Of a DNA stretch of 64,000 bases, positions 17,122 through 28,100 are shown piece after piece. The DNA lies in assembly GCF_001428435.1 (NCBI RefSeq), contig NZ_LMSO01000001.1:521486-585485 (forward strand). Direction: 5' to 3'. The notes beneath the pieces were generated by a model. That model was not told the origin of the DNA. It did no database searches and saw nothing but the letters and a program-made list of their open reading frames with translations. The stretch's first letter is position 1. Each line of letters opens with the position of its first letter. This DNA is from Arthrobacter sp. Soil782 (GTDB lineage Bacteria > Actinomycetota > Actinomycetes > Actinomycetales > Micrococcaceae). Both the position numbers and the translations under genes were made by a program.

Positions 17122-20100
17122 ATGACACTACAAACCAGCTACACCGAAGCCGACTGGGAGGGCCTCACCCTCGAGGTCCTCGCTGAACCGCTCGGCTGGG
17201 AACCGAAGGCCGGCGAATACATATCGCCCGGCTCCGGTGAACGGGATACCTGGGACGAACTGCTCATCCGCCCCCGCCTGCTCGACGCCCTGAGAAAGCT
17301 CAACCCCGACGTCCCCGCCGAGTACATCAAGCAGGCACTGGCTGACATCGCCTCCCCCAAGTCCCAGGACGCCCTCACCGAGAACCACCGCATCCACCGG
17401 TTCCTCGTCGAGGGCTACCGGCTCAGCTACATCGACGCCGACGGCACCGAGCAGAACCCCACGCTCCGCCTTCTCAGCTCCGAACCCGCCGATAACAACT
17501 GGCTCGCCGTCAACCAGGTCACCCTGCGGCAGGGCGATTACCGCCGGCGCCTTGATGTCGTCCTCTACTGCAACGGCATGCCCGTCAGCATCCTCGAACT
17601 CAAAAAAGCCGGCAGCGCCCACGCCGACGTTGGCGGCGCTCACGCCCAACTCCAGACCTACCTACGCGAATTCCCCATGGCGTTCCGGTTCTGCGTCTTC
17701 GCGCTCGTCTCGGACGGGATCATCGCCCGCTACGGCACCCCCTTCACCCCGTTCAACCACTTCTCCCCCTGGAACGTCGATGACGACGGCAACCTCATCA
17801 AGCCGGGACAGATCGTCGACGGCGAGCCGATGCAGCCGCTCGAAGCCGCGCTTCTCGGCCTCTACGAACAGCTCCGCTTCCTGCAACTGACGACGTCGTT
17901 CACCGCCTTCGATGAAGGATCCGACGGACTCTCGAAACGCATCGCCAAACCGCACCAGTACTTTGCCGTCACCAAAGCCGTCGGCAGCACCGTCCAGGCG
18001 GTCGAGAGCAACGGCAAGGCCGGCGTCGTCTGGCACACGCAGGGGTCCGGTAAGTCCATGGAGATGGAGCTCTACGCCAACCAGGTCGGCCGGCATCCAC
18101 GGCTGCGCAATCCCACCATTGTGGTCATCACCGACCGCAACGAACTCGACGGACAGCTGTACGAGACCTTCGCACGGAGCCTGCTGCTGCCCGGAACGCC
18201 GCAGCAGATCCGCAAACGCTCCGAACTGCGGGAAGAACTGAGCAACCGCACCACCGGCGGCATCTACTTCACCACCCTGCAGAAGTTCGGCCGCAGCAAG
18301 GACGAGCGCGACGCCGGCCACGACCACCCGCTGCTGTCCGACCGGCGCAACATCATCGTCGTCGTCGACGAGGCGCACCGCAGCCACTACGACGACCTCG
18401 ACGGCTACGCCCGCCACCTCCGCGACGCCCTGCCCAACGCCACACTCATCGCGTTCACCGGCACGCCGATCTCGTTCGAGGACCGCAATACCAAGGAGGT
18501 GTTCGGCGAGTACATCGACATCTATGACCTCTCCCGCGCGGTGGAGGACGGAGCCACCGTGCCGGTCTACTTCGAGCCGCGGCTGATCAAGGTCAACCTC
18601 GCTGAGTCCGTAACGCAGGAGGACCTGAACCTCGCCGCCGATGAAGCAACCCGCGGCCTCGACGATACGGAGCGTGCGCGCCTTGAGCAGAGTGTCGCCG
18701 TCGTCAATGCGGTGTATGGGGCGCCGGAGCGGATCAAGTCGCTCGCCGCGGACCTGGTGGCTCATTGGGAGGACCGGCGGACGCAGATGACCAAGTTCAT
18801 CGACAAGCCGGGCAAGGCGTTGATCGTCGGCGCAACCAGGGAGATTTGCGCGAACCTGTATTCGGCAATCGTGGCGCTGCGGCCGGACTGGCACTCGGAT
18901 GATCTCGATAAGGGCCGCATTAAGGTCGTCTACTCGGGCGATGCCACCGACGGACCGCCCGTCAGCAACCACGTCCGCCGCGACAGCGCCAACGCGTCCA
19001 TCAAGGAGCGGCTCAAGAACGTCGACGATGAGCTGGAGCTGGTGATCGTCAAGGACATGATGCTCACCGGCTACGACTCACCGCCCCTGCACACCCTGTA
19101 CCTGGACCGGCCGCTGAAGGGTGCGCTGCTGATGCAGACGCTCGCCCGCGTGAACCGCACGTTCCGCGGCAAGCAGGACGGCCTGCTGGTGGCCTACGCG
19201 CCCTTGGCAGACAACCTGGCCAAGGCGCTGGCCGAGTACACCGACACCGATCAGGCACGGAAGCCGATCGGCAAGAACATCGACGAGGCGGTGGGGATCG
19301 CTACCGACCTGGTGCAGGAGTTGCGCACCTTGCTCGCCGGCTACGACTGGAAAGCGGTCCTGCACCGCGGCGGCCCAAGGGCCTTCCTGAACGCAGTCAG
19401 CGGTGCGGCAAATTATCTGCGTGACCCCGGCACCCCCGGCAACAAGCCCGACGACGACGGCGAAACGCTTGCTGACCGGTACCGTCGCATTTCGGGACAG
19501 TTGGCGCGGGCATACGCGCTCTGTTCCGGACGGCTCGTGGAACTGCGGCCGGAGATCCAGGTGTACGAAGAGATCCGGGTCTGGATGGCGAAGTTCGACG
19601 CCGAGGACAGGCAGTCGCGTGGCGAACCGATCCCGGCCGAGATCCAGCGCATGCTCAACGAGCTGATTGCGACGGCCACCGCCTCGGGTGAAGTTGTAGA
19701 CATCTACGAGGCGGCCGGAATGCCGAAGCCGTCGCTGGATGACCTGACGCCGGAATTCGTTGCGGCAACGCGGCACGCGCGGAATCCGCAGCTGGCCATT
19801 GAGGCGTTGCGGAAGACGCTCGTTGAGGAGTCGACCCGGGTTGCGCGCAACAACGTGGTGCGGCAGCGGGCGTTCGCGGAGCGGATCGCCGAGCTGATGA
19901 ACAAGTACACCAATCAGCAGCTCACTTCAGCAGAAGTCATCGCGGAACTGGTCGAAATGGCCAAGGAAGTAGCGGCAGAGTCGAAACGCGGTGAGCGCTT
20001 TTCACCTCCATTGAATGACGACGAACTCGCTTTCTACGATGCCGTCTCGCAGAACGAGTCGGCGGTGCTGGAGCAGGGCGACGATGTGCTGGCTCGAATC

Positions 20101-20304
20101 GCGCGGGACCTCGTTGAGGTGATGCGGCGGGATGTGCGGACGGACTGGACGGTACGTGATGATGTCCGGGCCAAGCTGCGGTCCTCCATCAAACGGCTTC
20201 TCGTCAAGAACGGGTATCCGCCGGACAAGCAACCGGGTGCGATCAAGCTGGTGATGGAGCAGATGGAGTCGATGGCGCCGAGGTTTGCGGAGGCGCGGGG
20301 GTAA
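17122..20304 (+). CDS. hsdR: Type I restriction enzyme subunit HsdR
   Basis: Restriction and translocation subunit of 1060 residues. The N-terminal nuclease domain has Asp145, Glu159 and Lys161 (RRLDVVLYC, ILELKKA). A superfamily 2 motor follows, with Walker A TQGSGKS (306-312), DEAH (416-419) and AFTGTPIS. Later helicase motifs (VVYSGDA, DMMLTGYDSPPLHTLYLD, LARVNRTF) are intact. The ATG at 17122 has AGGGGGAA upstream; the frame extends further into the DUF1016 gene but this is unlikely. With hsdM and hsdS it completes the type I system: HsdR cuts DNA lacking the methylation set by HsdM/HsdS. Confidence 0.96.
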   Translation: MTLQTSYTEADWEGLTLEVLAEPLGWEPKAGEYISPGSGERDTWDELLIRPRLLDALRKLNPDVPAEYIKQALADIASPKSQDALTENHRIHRFLVEGYRLSYIDADGTEQNPTLRLLSSEPADNNWLAVNQVTLRQGDYRRRLDVVLYCNGMPVSILELKKAGSAHADVGGAHAQLQTYLREFPMAFRFCVFALVSDGIIARYGTPFTPFNHFSPWNVDDDGNLIKPGQIVDGEPMQPLEAALLGLYEQLRFLQLTTSFTAFDEGSDGLSKRIAKPHQYFAVTKAVGSTVQAVESNGKAGVVWHTQGSGKSMEMELYANQVGRHPRLRNPTIVVITDRNELDGQLYETFARSLLLPGTPQQIRKRSELREELSNRTTGGIYFTTLQKFGRSKDERDAGHDHPLLSDRRNIIVVVDEAHRSHYDDLDGYARHLRDALPNATLIAFTGTPISFEDRNTKEVFGEYIDIYDLSRAVEDGATVPVYFEPRLIKVNLAESVTQEDLNLAADEATRGLDDTERARLEQSVAVVNAVYGAPERIKSLAADLVAHWEDRRTQMTKFIDKPGKALIVGATREICANLYSAIVALRPDWHSDDLDKGRIKVVYSGDATDGPPVSNHVRRDSANASIKERLKNVDDELELVIVKDMMLTGYDSPPLHTLYLDRPLKGALLMQTLARVNRTFRGKQDGLLVAYAPLADNLAKALAEYTDTDQARKPIGKNIDEAVGIATDLVQELRTLLAGYDWKAVLHRGGPRAFLNAVSGAANYLRDPGTPGNKPDDDGETLADRYRRISGQLARAYALCSGRLVELRPEIQVYEEIRVWMAKFDAEDRQSRGEPIPAEIQRMLNELIATATASGEVVDIYEAAGMPKPSLDDLTPEFVAATRHARNPQLAIEALRKTLVEESTRVARNNVVRQRAFAERIAELMNKYTNQQLTSAEVIAELVEMAKEVAAESKRGERFSPPLNDDELAFYDAVSQNESAVLEQGDDVLARIARDLVEVMRRDVRTDWTVRDDVRAKLRSSIKRLLVKNGYPPDKQPGAIKLVMEQMESMAPRFAEARG

Positions 20305-20517
20305 CGGTTCAGGCAGGCGCAGACGATCTCAGCCTCCACGCAGTCGGTTGCAGGGCTCAAGAAGACCAGTCGCTCAAGTCGAAGCCGCTGCAAAGTGCGC
20401 TGAGCCGCGCCTGGCCAACGGTCGTCCGGTTCATAGCGAGAGTATGCTGACGGGCATGGGAATGGTCCCGATGAAGTTTTGGCGTGACCCCTCGGTAGCC
20501 CAGCGGAAGGCTTCCCG

Positions 20518-21255
20518 TTGAGGGCCTCCGTGCCGGGCGCTTTTCTGGCCCTTCTGCTGCTGATGACCGGCTGCGCCGACAACGGCGAGGTGGCCGGTCC
20601 GACGCAACAGGCGCCTTCCGAGTCCGCGGGTTCACCGAGCACGTCGGGCACTTCGAGCACACCGAGCGCGTCCCCGCTAGCCGTGGAGTCTGCTCCGGAA
20701 GTCTCGCCGAGCAGCGCCTCGCCTCCCCCCACGCCGCTCACACCCGAAGAACAGATCGCGCTCAATCAGAACCTGATCAACGCCGCCTGGGAGAACAACG
20801 TCGCCGAAGCTAACCGGCTCATCGAGGCTGGTGCTGACGTCAACTACGAGGACGAGACCCAACAGAGCGCTTTCCTCATCGCGGCGAGTGAGGGCTACCT
20901 CGAGCTGCTGGAGCTGACCTTGAGGAACGGTGCAGACGTCCACGCGCTCGACAGTTTCAACGGCACCGCCCTGATCCGCGCCGCGGAGCGTGGCCACGCG
21001 GACGTGGTGCGTAGGCTGCTGGAGACCGATGTGGACGTTAACCACGTCAACAACCTGGGCTGGACCGCACTGAACGAGGCGATCATTTTCGGCGATGGCT
21101 CGCCCCGGTATGTGGAGACCGTGCAGCTGCTCGTCGAAGGCGGCGCCGATGTAAGACTTCCCTCCCAGGGCGATGGTCTGACGCCCCTACAGCAAGCCAC
21201 GTCCCTGGGATTCGAAGAGATCGCCGCCGTTCTGCGCACAGCGGTGGAACAGTAG
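20518..21255 (+). CDS. Ankyrin-repeat lipoprotein
   Basis: A 245-residue lipoprotein. The signal peptide ends at LMTGC (Cys about 19). A Ser/Pro/Thr-rich linker (about 25-80) then leads into four or so ankyrin repeats (about 80-240: ANRLIEAGADVNYEDE, LLELTLRNGADVHALD, VVRRLLETDVDVNHVN, LLVEGGADVRLPS). The start is a TTG at 20518 with GGAAGG upstream; no ATG gives a signal peptide. Ankyrin repeats mediate protein-protein contacts and are less usual outside the cytoplasm. It follows hsdR by 213 bp and converges on the GNAT-AAA gene. Function is unknown. Confidence 0.82.
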   Translation: MRASVPGAFLALLLLMTGCADNGEVAGPTQQAPSESAGSPSTSGTSSTPSASPLAVESAPEVSPSSASPPPTPLTPEEQIALNQNLINAAWENNVAEANRLIEAGADVNYEDETQQSAFLIAASEGYLELLELTLRNGADVHALDSFNGTALIRAAERGHADVVRRLLETDVDVNHVNNLGWTALNEAIIFGDGSPRYVETVQLLVEGGADVRLPSQGDGLTPLQQATSLGFEEIAAVLRTAVEQ

Positions 21256-21280
21256 AGCGAGGCTCGGCCGTCGTCGTTCC

Positions 21281-22579
21281 TCACACCCGCCCGAGGACGT
21301 CGATATCCTCCAGGAATTGCCGGTGCACCTCTTCGCTCACGGTGGTCCGCGTGTCCTCGATCGCGTCCAGGTAGTCCTGGGTGGCCGGACCCTTGGTGGC
21401 TCCCTCCGTGGCTCCACCTCCACCGTTGCCATAGACCGCCTTCTCCAGCGCCCGTTGGGAAGCGCTCCGCGCGGCGTATTCGATGTCTGCTGGAGTGAAG
21501 CCATCGGTGCGCCGCACCAGAAGGGGCACATCGACGTCGTTCACCACTGAGGAAGGAATAAAACGCTGCCACATTGCCTCGCGCGCCTGCTGATCCGGAA
21601 GTCCAATGGGGATGACATAGTCGAAGCGTCCGTGGCGCAGGAACGCGGAGTCCAGGGTGCGGATGAAGTTCGTGGCACAGATGAGGAGCCTGCCTGGCTG
21701 TTCACGGAAGGCCGGAATGATCTTCAACAACTCGTTGGTGACGCCCTGCAGCGGAGACGGCGGCTCACCCGACCGATGCGAGGCAATTTCCTCGACCTCA
21801 TCGATGAAAACGACTGCGTGCTCAAGCTCCGCGACCTCCAGGAACGTTTCTCGCAAGGCTCCCGCGAGTCCCTTGGAATCGGAAGCCAGCCGCGACGGGA
21901 ATATCTCCACGAAAGGCCATTCAAGCCGTGAGGAAATTGCTTTCGCGAAGGTTGTCTTGCCTGTGCCCGGCGGACCAAAGAGAACGACGGCGCGTGGAGG
22001 CACTACCCCGAATTCGTCAGCCAGATCCGCTTTGGCCAGGGGCAACACCAGGCGCCGCTCCAACAGTTCCTTTTCCTTGCGCATCCCGGAAACGTTCTCC
22101 CAGAGGCCGCGTGCGAGGACCCTGCCTCCCAGCGAACTGAGCGGTTCGAGCTCCTGCCGCTGAACCGGAATTTTCCGCTCGAGATAGCGCAGGTTCTGTT
22201 TCAGACTGAAACCCCTGGCAAGGAATGCACCCACCCGGGTTTCAGCTTCCGGCATCAGCGCCGACAGCTTGTTCAATCCGTGCGGGGCCATGCGGGTTTC
22301 GACGCCGGCGAGCAGCGCCGTTCCGATTCCGCTGCTGCGGTACTCAGGCAGGACGGCCAGAAAAACGATCCACCCCTGATCATGCGCTGCCCTCCCGACG
22401 GCGGCACCTATCACCTGATCGCCCTCCACCGCGACAATGGCATAATCCTTCTCACACGACGCCAACACTTCCGAAAGCGCATAGACGGATTCGGCGCTTG
22501 CAGCTTTGGCAGACTCCCAGAGGTGCAGTATTCCGTCCAGATCGGTCGTGTGAAAGTCGCGGACTCGCCACTTGGTCAT
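21281..22579 (-). CDS. GNAT acetyltransferase-AAA+ ATPase fusion
   Basis: A 432-residue two-domain protein. Residues 1-135 are a GNAT N-acetyltransferase with the acetyl-CoA binding region near residues 74-90 (LAVLPEYRSSGIGTALL). Residues about 165-430 are a Cdc48/FtsH-type AAA+ ATPase: Walker A GPPGTGKT (202-209), Walker B VVFIDEVEE (257-265), sensor/arginine-finger region ATNFIRTLDSAFLRHGRFD. AAGG precedes the ATG. It is a single gene, convergent with the ankyrin gene and 25 bp from it. I infer that an ATP-driven remodelling step is coupled to acetylation of a bound substrate; no substrate is evident from the context. Confidence 0.88.
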   Translation of the reverse strand: MTKWRVRDFHTTDLDGILHLWESAKAASAESVYALSEVLASCEKDYAIVAVEGDQVIGAAVGRAAHDQGWIVFLAVLPEYRSSGIGTALLAGVETRMAPHGLNKLSALMPEAETRVGAFLARGFSLKQNLRYLERKIPVQRQELEPLSSLGGRVLARGLWENVSGMRKEKELLERRLVLPLAKADLADEFGVVPPRAVVLFGPPGTGKTTFAKAISSRLEWPFVEIFPSRLASDSKGLAGALRETFLEVAELEHAVVFIDEVEEIASHRSGEPPSPLQGVTNELLKIIPAFREQPGRLLICATNFIRTLDSAFLRHGRFDYVIPIGLPDQQAREAMWQRFIPSSVVNDVDVPLLVRRTDGFTPADIEYAARSASQRALEKAVYGNGGGGATEGATKGPATQDYLDAIEDTRTTVSEEVHRQFLEDIDVLGRV

Positions 22580-22824
22580 GATGCACCTTCATTGGTGGAG
22601 GCAACGTGTACCTATACTCTCCAGCACGATGACGCCATCTGTTGGTGAAATCTCGAAGATGAAGTCGTCTTTCTTCGCGAGCTGACTATGACGGACGATT
22701 AGGGGGCCTTGGACCGGGCACAGCCTGCCCGCCGGTCGTTCAGACTACTCTTGACGCCGAACTTGCCGCCGGGTGACCATAAAGCATCATTTCTCCTGGG
22801 TCTCCTTATTGATGGCGGTCATTC

Positions 22825-23463
22825 ATGTCCTGGGACTTTCTCCAAACGCACTGGAGCTCTCGCCTGGCCGGGCCCTTCGCTCTGGCCGGCGGAGCCTTGG
22901 GCTCACTCGCGATACTCCTCCACTCCCTCCAACCGAGCGGCTGCGTCGGAAGTGACTGCGGCGCTCAATCGATGCGGACTGCGTCAGGTCTCGTTACCGG
23001 CCTTGGTTCTGTTGCGGCCATCCTCGTTCTCATGGGGATCGTTGGGTTGACCTTCAGGGCACGTCTATCCGGACGTCCGCCGAGGCTCATGCACATCGGG
23101 GTGGGATCCGCCGCCCTGGGCTTTCTGGTGCTGCTTGCAGCGGTTTTTCTCCAGGCTGCGTTCTTCGATGGTGACTTTTCCGGCATGCCCTACTTCGTCG
23201 TCGTCGGCATGGTGGCGCTCATTATCGGGTTTGTGCTGATCGGCATCTTTATCCTCCGCTCAGAAGTGCTGCCGCGGTGGATCGGCGTCTTCCTTGTGGT
23301 TAGCAGCGCACTGCTGCTGGTGGCAAACGAACAGACCTCAGCAGTCCTGTTTGCCGTTCCGTTCCAGCTCGCGATCGCGTCGGCGGGCTACGTCATGTGG
23401 ACGGCGGACAGGCAGGAACGTAAGTCTTCGCATCCCGGATCGCTGCGTCTAAGAGCTGAGTAA
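22825..23463 (+). CDS. Six-helix membrane protein, unknown function
   Basis: A 212-residue integral membrane protein with about six hydrophobic segments (residues 14-35, 52-75, 87-112, 122-147, 151-170, 172-192) and a basic C-terminal tail. The periplasmic or cytoplasmic loop near residue 38 carries a CVGSDC pair. No enzyme motif is visible, and the ribosome site is weak, so the exact start is uncertain. It is divergent from the GNAT-AAA gene, with 245 bp between them that hold no other gene I can support. I do not recognise the family; DUF998-like or DUF4386-like membrane proteins are possible. Confidence 0.65.
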   Translation: MSWDFLQTHWSSRLAGPFALAGGALGSLAILLHSLQPSGCVGSDCGAQSMRTASGLVTGLGSVAAILVLMGIVGLTFRARLSGRPPRLMHIGVGSAALGFLVLLAAVFLQAAFFDGDFSGMPYFVVVGMVALIIGFVLIGIFILRSEVLPRWIGVFLVVSSALLLVANEQTSAVLFAVPFQLAIASAGYVMWTADRQERKSSHPGSLRLRAE

Positions 23464-23532
23464 ACGCCGGCTTCTTCCGCTTGTTCAGGCACTGATCCAA
23501 AAATGTCAGACCCGGATGATTAGCTGTTTTGT

Positions 23533-25134
23533 ATGGGAATCGCGATGTGGGAGACGCTCGAGGAAGCCGATGGGCTGACTCGCGAAGAAGCGTACGAGCG
23601 CGTTCTTGATGCCGCCTATGCTGAGGCGGACCAGCGCTGGTGGGACCTGCCTGCCGGCCAGTCCTTTGCACTGGATTGGGACGATGAATTTGACGACGGC
23701 GAATCCGAGGCGCGTTCCCGCGCGGCCGTGGACTCCGCATCGGCGTACCAACTGGTTGGCCGGTTGCAGAACATTCGCTCGTCAGAGTCCCGGCGGTCGC
23801 GGACCATCGCTGACAGTCTCGACCTTCTCCGAGCAGCACAGCGGTTGGCGTCCTGGGCCGCAGCCAGACAAGCCGTACTTATCGCTGATGTCTTCGACCA
23901 TATTAATGCAATTGACGGCACCGCTTTGGGGAAGCCCGGAGAAGGCGGTACCTCTCCGGATCTGAGCTTCACCATGGCGGCTGAGGAAATCGCCCCGTTG
24001 CTGCGGGTGCCGGGCAGGGCAGCACAACGGATGCTTGGCGAAGCGCTCCGCTTGAGGGAAGACCTACCGGGAACGTTGGAGGCGCTTGACGACGGCACGA
24101 TCAGTCCCACCCAGGCGCAGGTCATCGTTGAGGAATCTCAATGCATCCCGGCAGAGACCACGGCGGGGTTTGAAGATACGGTCCTGGAAACGGCAGGCGC
24201 GCTGACGCGCCCCAAACTTGTCCGGCGCTGCAGGCAGCTCCGCGAAAAACTGCATCCGGAATCGATCATCGAGCGGAAGGCCCGCTCGATGAAAGATCGC
24301 CGCGTTGCGGTGGAGCCTGAGCAGGACGGTATGGCCTGGCTCAGCGCCTACCTCCCAGCGGAGCAGGCACACGGGATCTTCAACCGGGTTGACGCCGCGG
24401 CCCGCTCCTTGCAGGGTCCCGACGAGGCCCGGACTCTGTCACAGTTGCGTGCAGATGTGTTCGCTGATGTCCTGACCCATACTTGCGCGGGAGACCCGAA
24501 GAAGGGCACAGGCTTCCGCGGGGTAGGAGCCACGGTTTTTGTCACCGTTCCCGTGATGACTCTGCTCGGTCACACTCGCGCTGACTGGCAGAATCCTTCC
24601 GCCGCACGTGGCGCCGAGTTCGATGAAAGCGCGGCGGTGGACCTACCAGCTAGCGGTGCGGAGGCTGTTGCGCAAAGCGGCGAGGGCGCCGCCCCGGATC
24701 TCGAGGGCTGTGAAAACGGCTACCTCAATGGACACGGGCCCATTGACCCCGAAACGGCCAGGAACCTCGCGGCGCATGCACCGAGCTTCACCAGAATCCT
24801 CGTCCACCCCGAAACGGGCGCGGTGCTCAGCGTCGGCAGGGACAGATACCGGCCACCGAAACACCTTCAGGATTGGGTGAGAACCAAGAGCCCAACCTGT
24901 ATTCATCCGGGGTGCAACCGGTCGTCGTGGTCCTGCGAAATCGATCACCTCATCCCCTGGGCACATGGCGGGCAAACGTCGCTGACTAATCTCGGGCCTC
25001 GGTGTAAACGACACCACATGATGAAGACCGAGGGCCTCTGGTCTATCGGGCAGGACGCCTCCGGCACACCAAACGTCACGTCGCTGGGTGGTGAGACCTA
25101 CGTCGAACCGCCCGAACTACCGCCGCCGTTTTAG
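23533..25134 (+). CDS. HNH endonuclease-domain protein with DUF222 (13E12-type)
   Basis: A 533-residue protein of the actinobacterial DUF222/HNH family (13E12 repeat family of Mycobacterium). The DUF222 region spans about residues 90-400. The C-terminal HNH nuclease motif is intact: CIHPGCNRSSWSCEIDHLIPW, then NLGPRCKRHHMMK, with the Cys pairs that bind structural zinc and the catalytic His in the DH step. Such proteins occur in many copies in actinobacterial genomes. Their role is unsettled, with mobile or nuclease functions proposed. It stands alone and converges on the mannosidase gene. Either ATG at 23533 or 23545 may be the start. Confidence 0.92.
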   Translation: MGIAMWETLEEADGLTREEAYERVLDAAYAEADQRWWDLPAGQSFALDWDDEFDDGESEARSRAAVDSASAYQLVGRLQNIRSSESRRSRTIADSLDLLRAAQRLASWAAARQAVLIADVFDHINAIDGTALGKPGEGGTSPDLSFTMAAEEIAPLLRVPGRAAQRMLGEALRLREDLPGTLEALDDGTISPTQAQVIVEESQCIPAETTAGFEDTVLETAGALTRPKLVRRCRQLREKLHPESIIERKARSMKDRRVAVEPEQDGMAWLSAYLPAEQAHGIFNRVDAAARSLQGPDEARTLSQLRADVFADVLTHTCAGDPKKGTGFRGVGATVFVTVPVMTLLGHTRADWQNPSAARGAEFDESAAVDLPASGAEAVAQSGEGAAPDLEGCENGYLNGHGPIDPETARNLAAHAPSFTRILVHPETGAVLSVGRDRYRPPKHLQDWVRTKSPTCIHPGCNRSSWSCEIDHLIPWAHGGQTSLTNLGPRCKRHHMMKTEGLWSIGQDASGTPNVTSLGGETYVEPPELPPPF

Positions 25135-25175
25135 CGGAGCTTGCACGACGCCCCTCGTCAGCCCCCTATACAGGC

Positions 25176-28100
25176 CTACCGCCGAAACCGCAGCGTCACC
25201 AACTGGAAGGGTCGCAGCGAGAGAGCAACACCGCCGTCGTCGGTGGTTTGGACGCAGTCCGCTGAAACGGGACGCTCCAACAGGTCTGTAGCAATCACTG
25301 ACGAATACTCAAAGCCGGTCGAAAGCACCGCCGACGCACGCCCACCGAACGCCTCATACAGCCGCACCACAACATCACCGCTCCGGTCCTCGGCAAGCTT
25401 CACCGCCTCCACCACCACTGCTGGGTTGGAGACCGTCAGGACCGGCTCAACAGCCGATGATCCCACCCCCGACACCGTACGCACCGGCAGATTCAACCGA
25501 TAGCCCTCCGCAACCGCCTCGGAGATTCCGGACGACGGCCGCAGCGAAAACTCGAACGTATGCGCGCCCTGATCCGCCTGGGGATCCGGAAACAGCGGCC
25601 CCCTCAGCAGTGATGCACGCACCAGTGTGTGCGAAACACCGGACGGCGATTCCGCCCGCGTGACGTCATAGCCGTACGTCGAATCATTCGCCAGCGACAC
25701 CCCAAACCCGGGCTCCCCCACCTGGACCCAGCGGTGCGCAACCGTCTCGAACCGCGCGGCATCCCAGGACGTGTTCGTGGTGGTAGGCCGCTGGATATGC
25801 CCGAACTGGATTTCCGACGCCGCCCGGTCAGCCAGCACGTCAACCGGGAACGCGAGTTTGAGGAGCTTTTGCTGCTCATGCCAGTCGACCTCGATCGACA
25901 GGTCCACCGCGGTGCCGTCAGCACTCAACGAAATCCGCTGGACCAGCCTCGACTTCCCGAACACCCGCTCCACCCGCAACACCGAACCGACCGCATCAAC
26001 GGACGCTGCCTCGGTCAGCTCGGTGACATTGAACTTGTAATGCTCATCGATATCCCAGGCGTCCCACTGATTCGGCGTATCCCGGAACAGCTGGAACACG
26101 TTCGCGCTCGTTCCGGCAGGAATGACCTCACGACCGCCCGCGGCACTCAAGCCGCCAACCACCAACGAGGTGAACAACCCGTTCTCATCAACCGTCAGCC
26201 GCAGGGATTCGCTTTCCAATACCCACGATGACCCCTCGCGTGCCGGTTCATAAACAGCCGACGACGACGGCGCCGCACCTCCCAGTGCAGGCACACCCTC
26301 CACGCGATAGGGGCCGGCATTCAGCGCGGCGGTCGCTGAACCGGTGCCCAGCAGCGCCCCCAACGCCACCGCAATCAGCGACTCCAGCGAAGCCGTGACC
26401 GCCGCGTAGTTCCGCTCGGCCTCCTCATGGACCCAGGCAATCGAGGATCCCGGCAGGATGTCATGGAACTGCTGCAACAGCACCGTATGCCAGGCGGTTT
26501 CCAGCTCGTCATACGGGTACTCGAACCCCGATCGCACCGCAGCAATCGTGCACCACAGCTCCGCCTCACGCAGCAGGTGTTCACACCGGCGGTTGCCCCG
26601 TTTGGTCCGCGCCTGCGACGTGTACGTACCGCGGTGGAACTCAAGGTACAGCTCACCGGACCACACCGGCGCATCCGGATACTCGGCGGCTGCCTCCGAG
26701 AAGAACCGTGCAGGAGAAGACAGCGTCACCGTGGGCGATCCCTCGAGGGAAGCGGCGCGGGCAGCAGCGGCGAGCATCTCCCGGGTGGGTCCGCCACCGC
26801 CGTCCCCCCAGCCGAACGGGACCAGCGACGTGTTGGCCGCCCCCTTCTCCCGGTAGTTCCGCTGGGCGCGCGCAAGATCGGGCCCGCTGAGATCCGAGTT
26901 GTAGGTGTCCACCGGCGGGAAGTGCGTGAAGACCCTCGTGCCGTCAATGCCCTCCCAGTTGAAGGAGGAATGCGGAAACAGGTTCGTCTCGTTCCACGAG
27001 ATCTTCTGGGTGAGGAAGTACTCCGACCCCGCCGCACGGACAATCTGCGGCAGTGCAGCCGAGTACCCGAAAGAATCCGGCAACCACACCTCCTGCGGCT
27101 CCACGCCGAAGTTCTCGAGGAAGAAACGCTTACCGGCAACAAACTGCCGCGCGAGCGCCTCGCCGCCCGGCATATTGGTATCCGACTCCACCCACATACC
27201 GCCGGCCGGCGCGAACTGCCCTGACCGGACCTTCTCCGCGACCCGCTCGAACAGGTCCGGGTAGGAAGACTTGAGCCACGCGTACTGCTGCGCCGAGGAG
27301 GCGGCAAACACGAAGTCCGGATTGTGATCCATCAGCTCAAGCACGTTGGAGAACGTCCGCGCCACCTTGCGCACTGTCTCCCGGACCGGCCACAGCCACG
27401 CGCTGTCGATATGCGCATGCCCCACAGCGTGCAACCGGTGCGCACTCGCGTGCGGTGGCGCAGCCAGCACTGCAGCCAGACACGCGCGGCCCGCCGATGC
27501 TGTCCCGGAGATATCCGTTGGGTCGACGGCGTTGACCGCCTTCTCCAGTGCGCGCAGGATTTCGTGCCGTCGCGGCAGGTCAACCGGCAGCTCGTGCATG
27601 AGTCCGTTCAGCGTCCAGACATCCTGGCCCAGCTCCCACGCCTCGCGGTCGAACAGCGCCACCTCCGCCCGGCGGAACGTGTACAGCGGATCCGAACCCG
27701 CAGTGGACAGCGAGCCCAACGGAGTGGGCTGGTAATCGAACCCGTCAATGACATTGGGGTTGGACGCCGCCTCAACATAGAACTCGACGGCGGTGCCCGG
27801 CGCCGCGTCCAGCGGAACCCACATGTTCAGCGGCTCCAGTGCCTTGATCACCCGCCCGTCCGGTGCATACACCAGCCCCTCGGCCTGGAAGCCCGGCATG
27901 ATCGTGGAGAATCCGAGGTCAATCACGGCCTCAAGCTGGTGCCCGGAAGAGACAGACCACTCCTCCGGCACGGTCGCGGTGAAGCGGAACCAGGTGGTTC
28001 CCCACGGTCGCCCCCACATGGAGCCCACAACGAACGGCTCGAACTGCTCGGCGACGACGGAAGAAAACGGCACCGGCTCCCCGGGCGCCTGCCACGCGGA

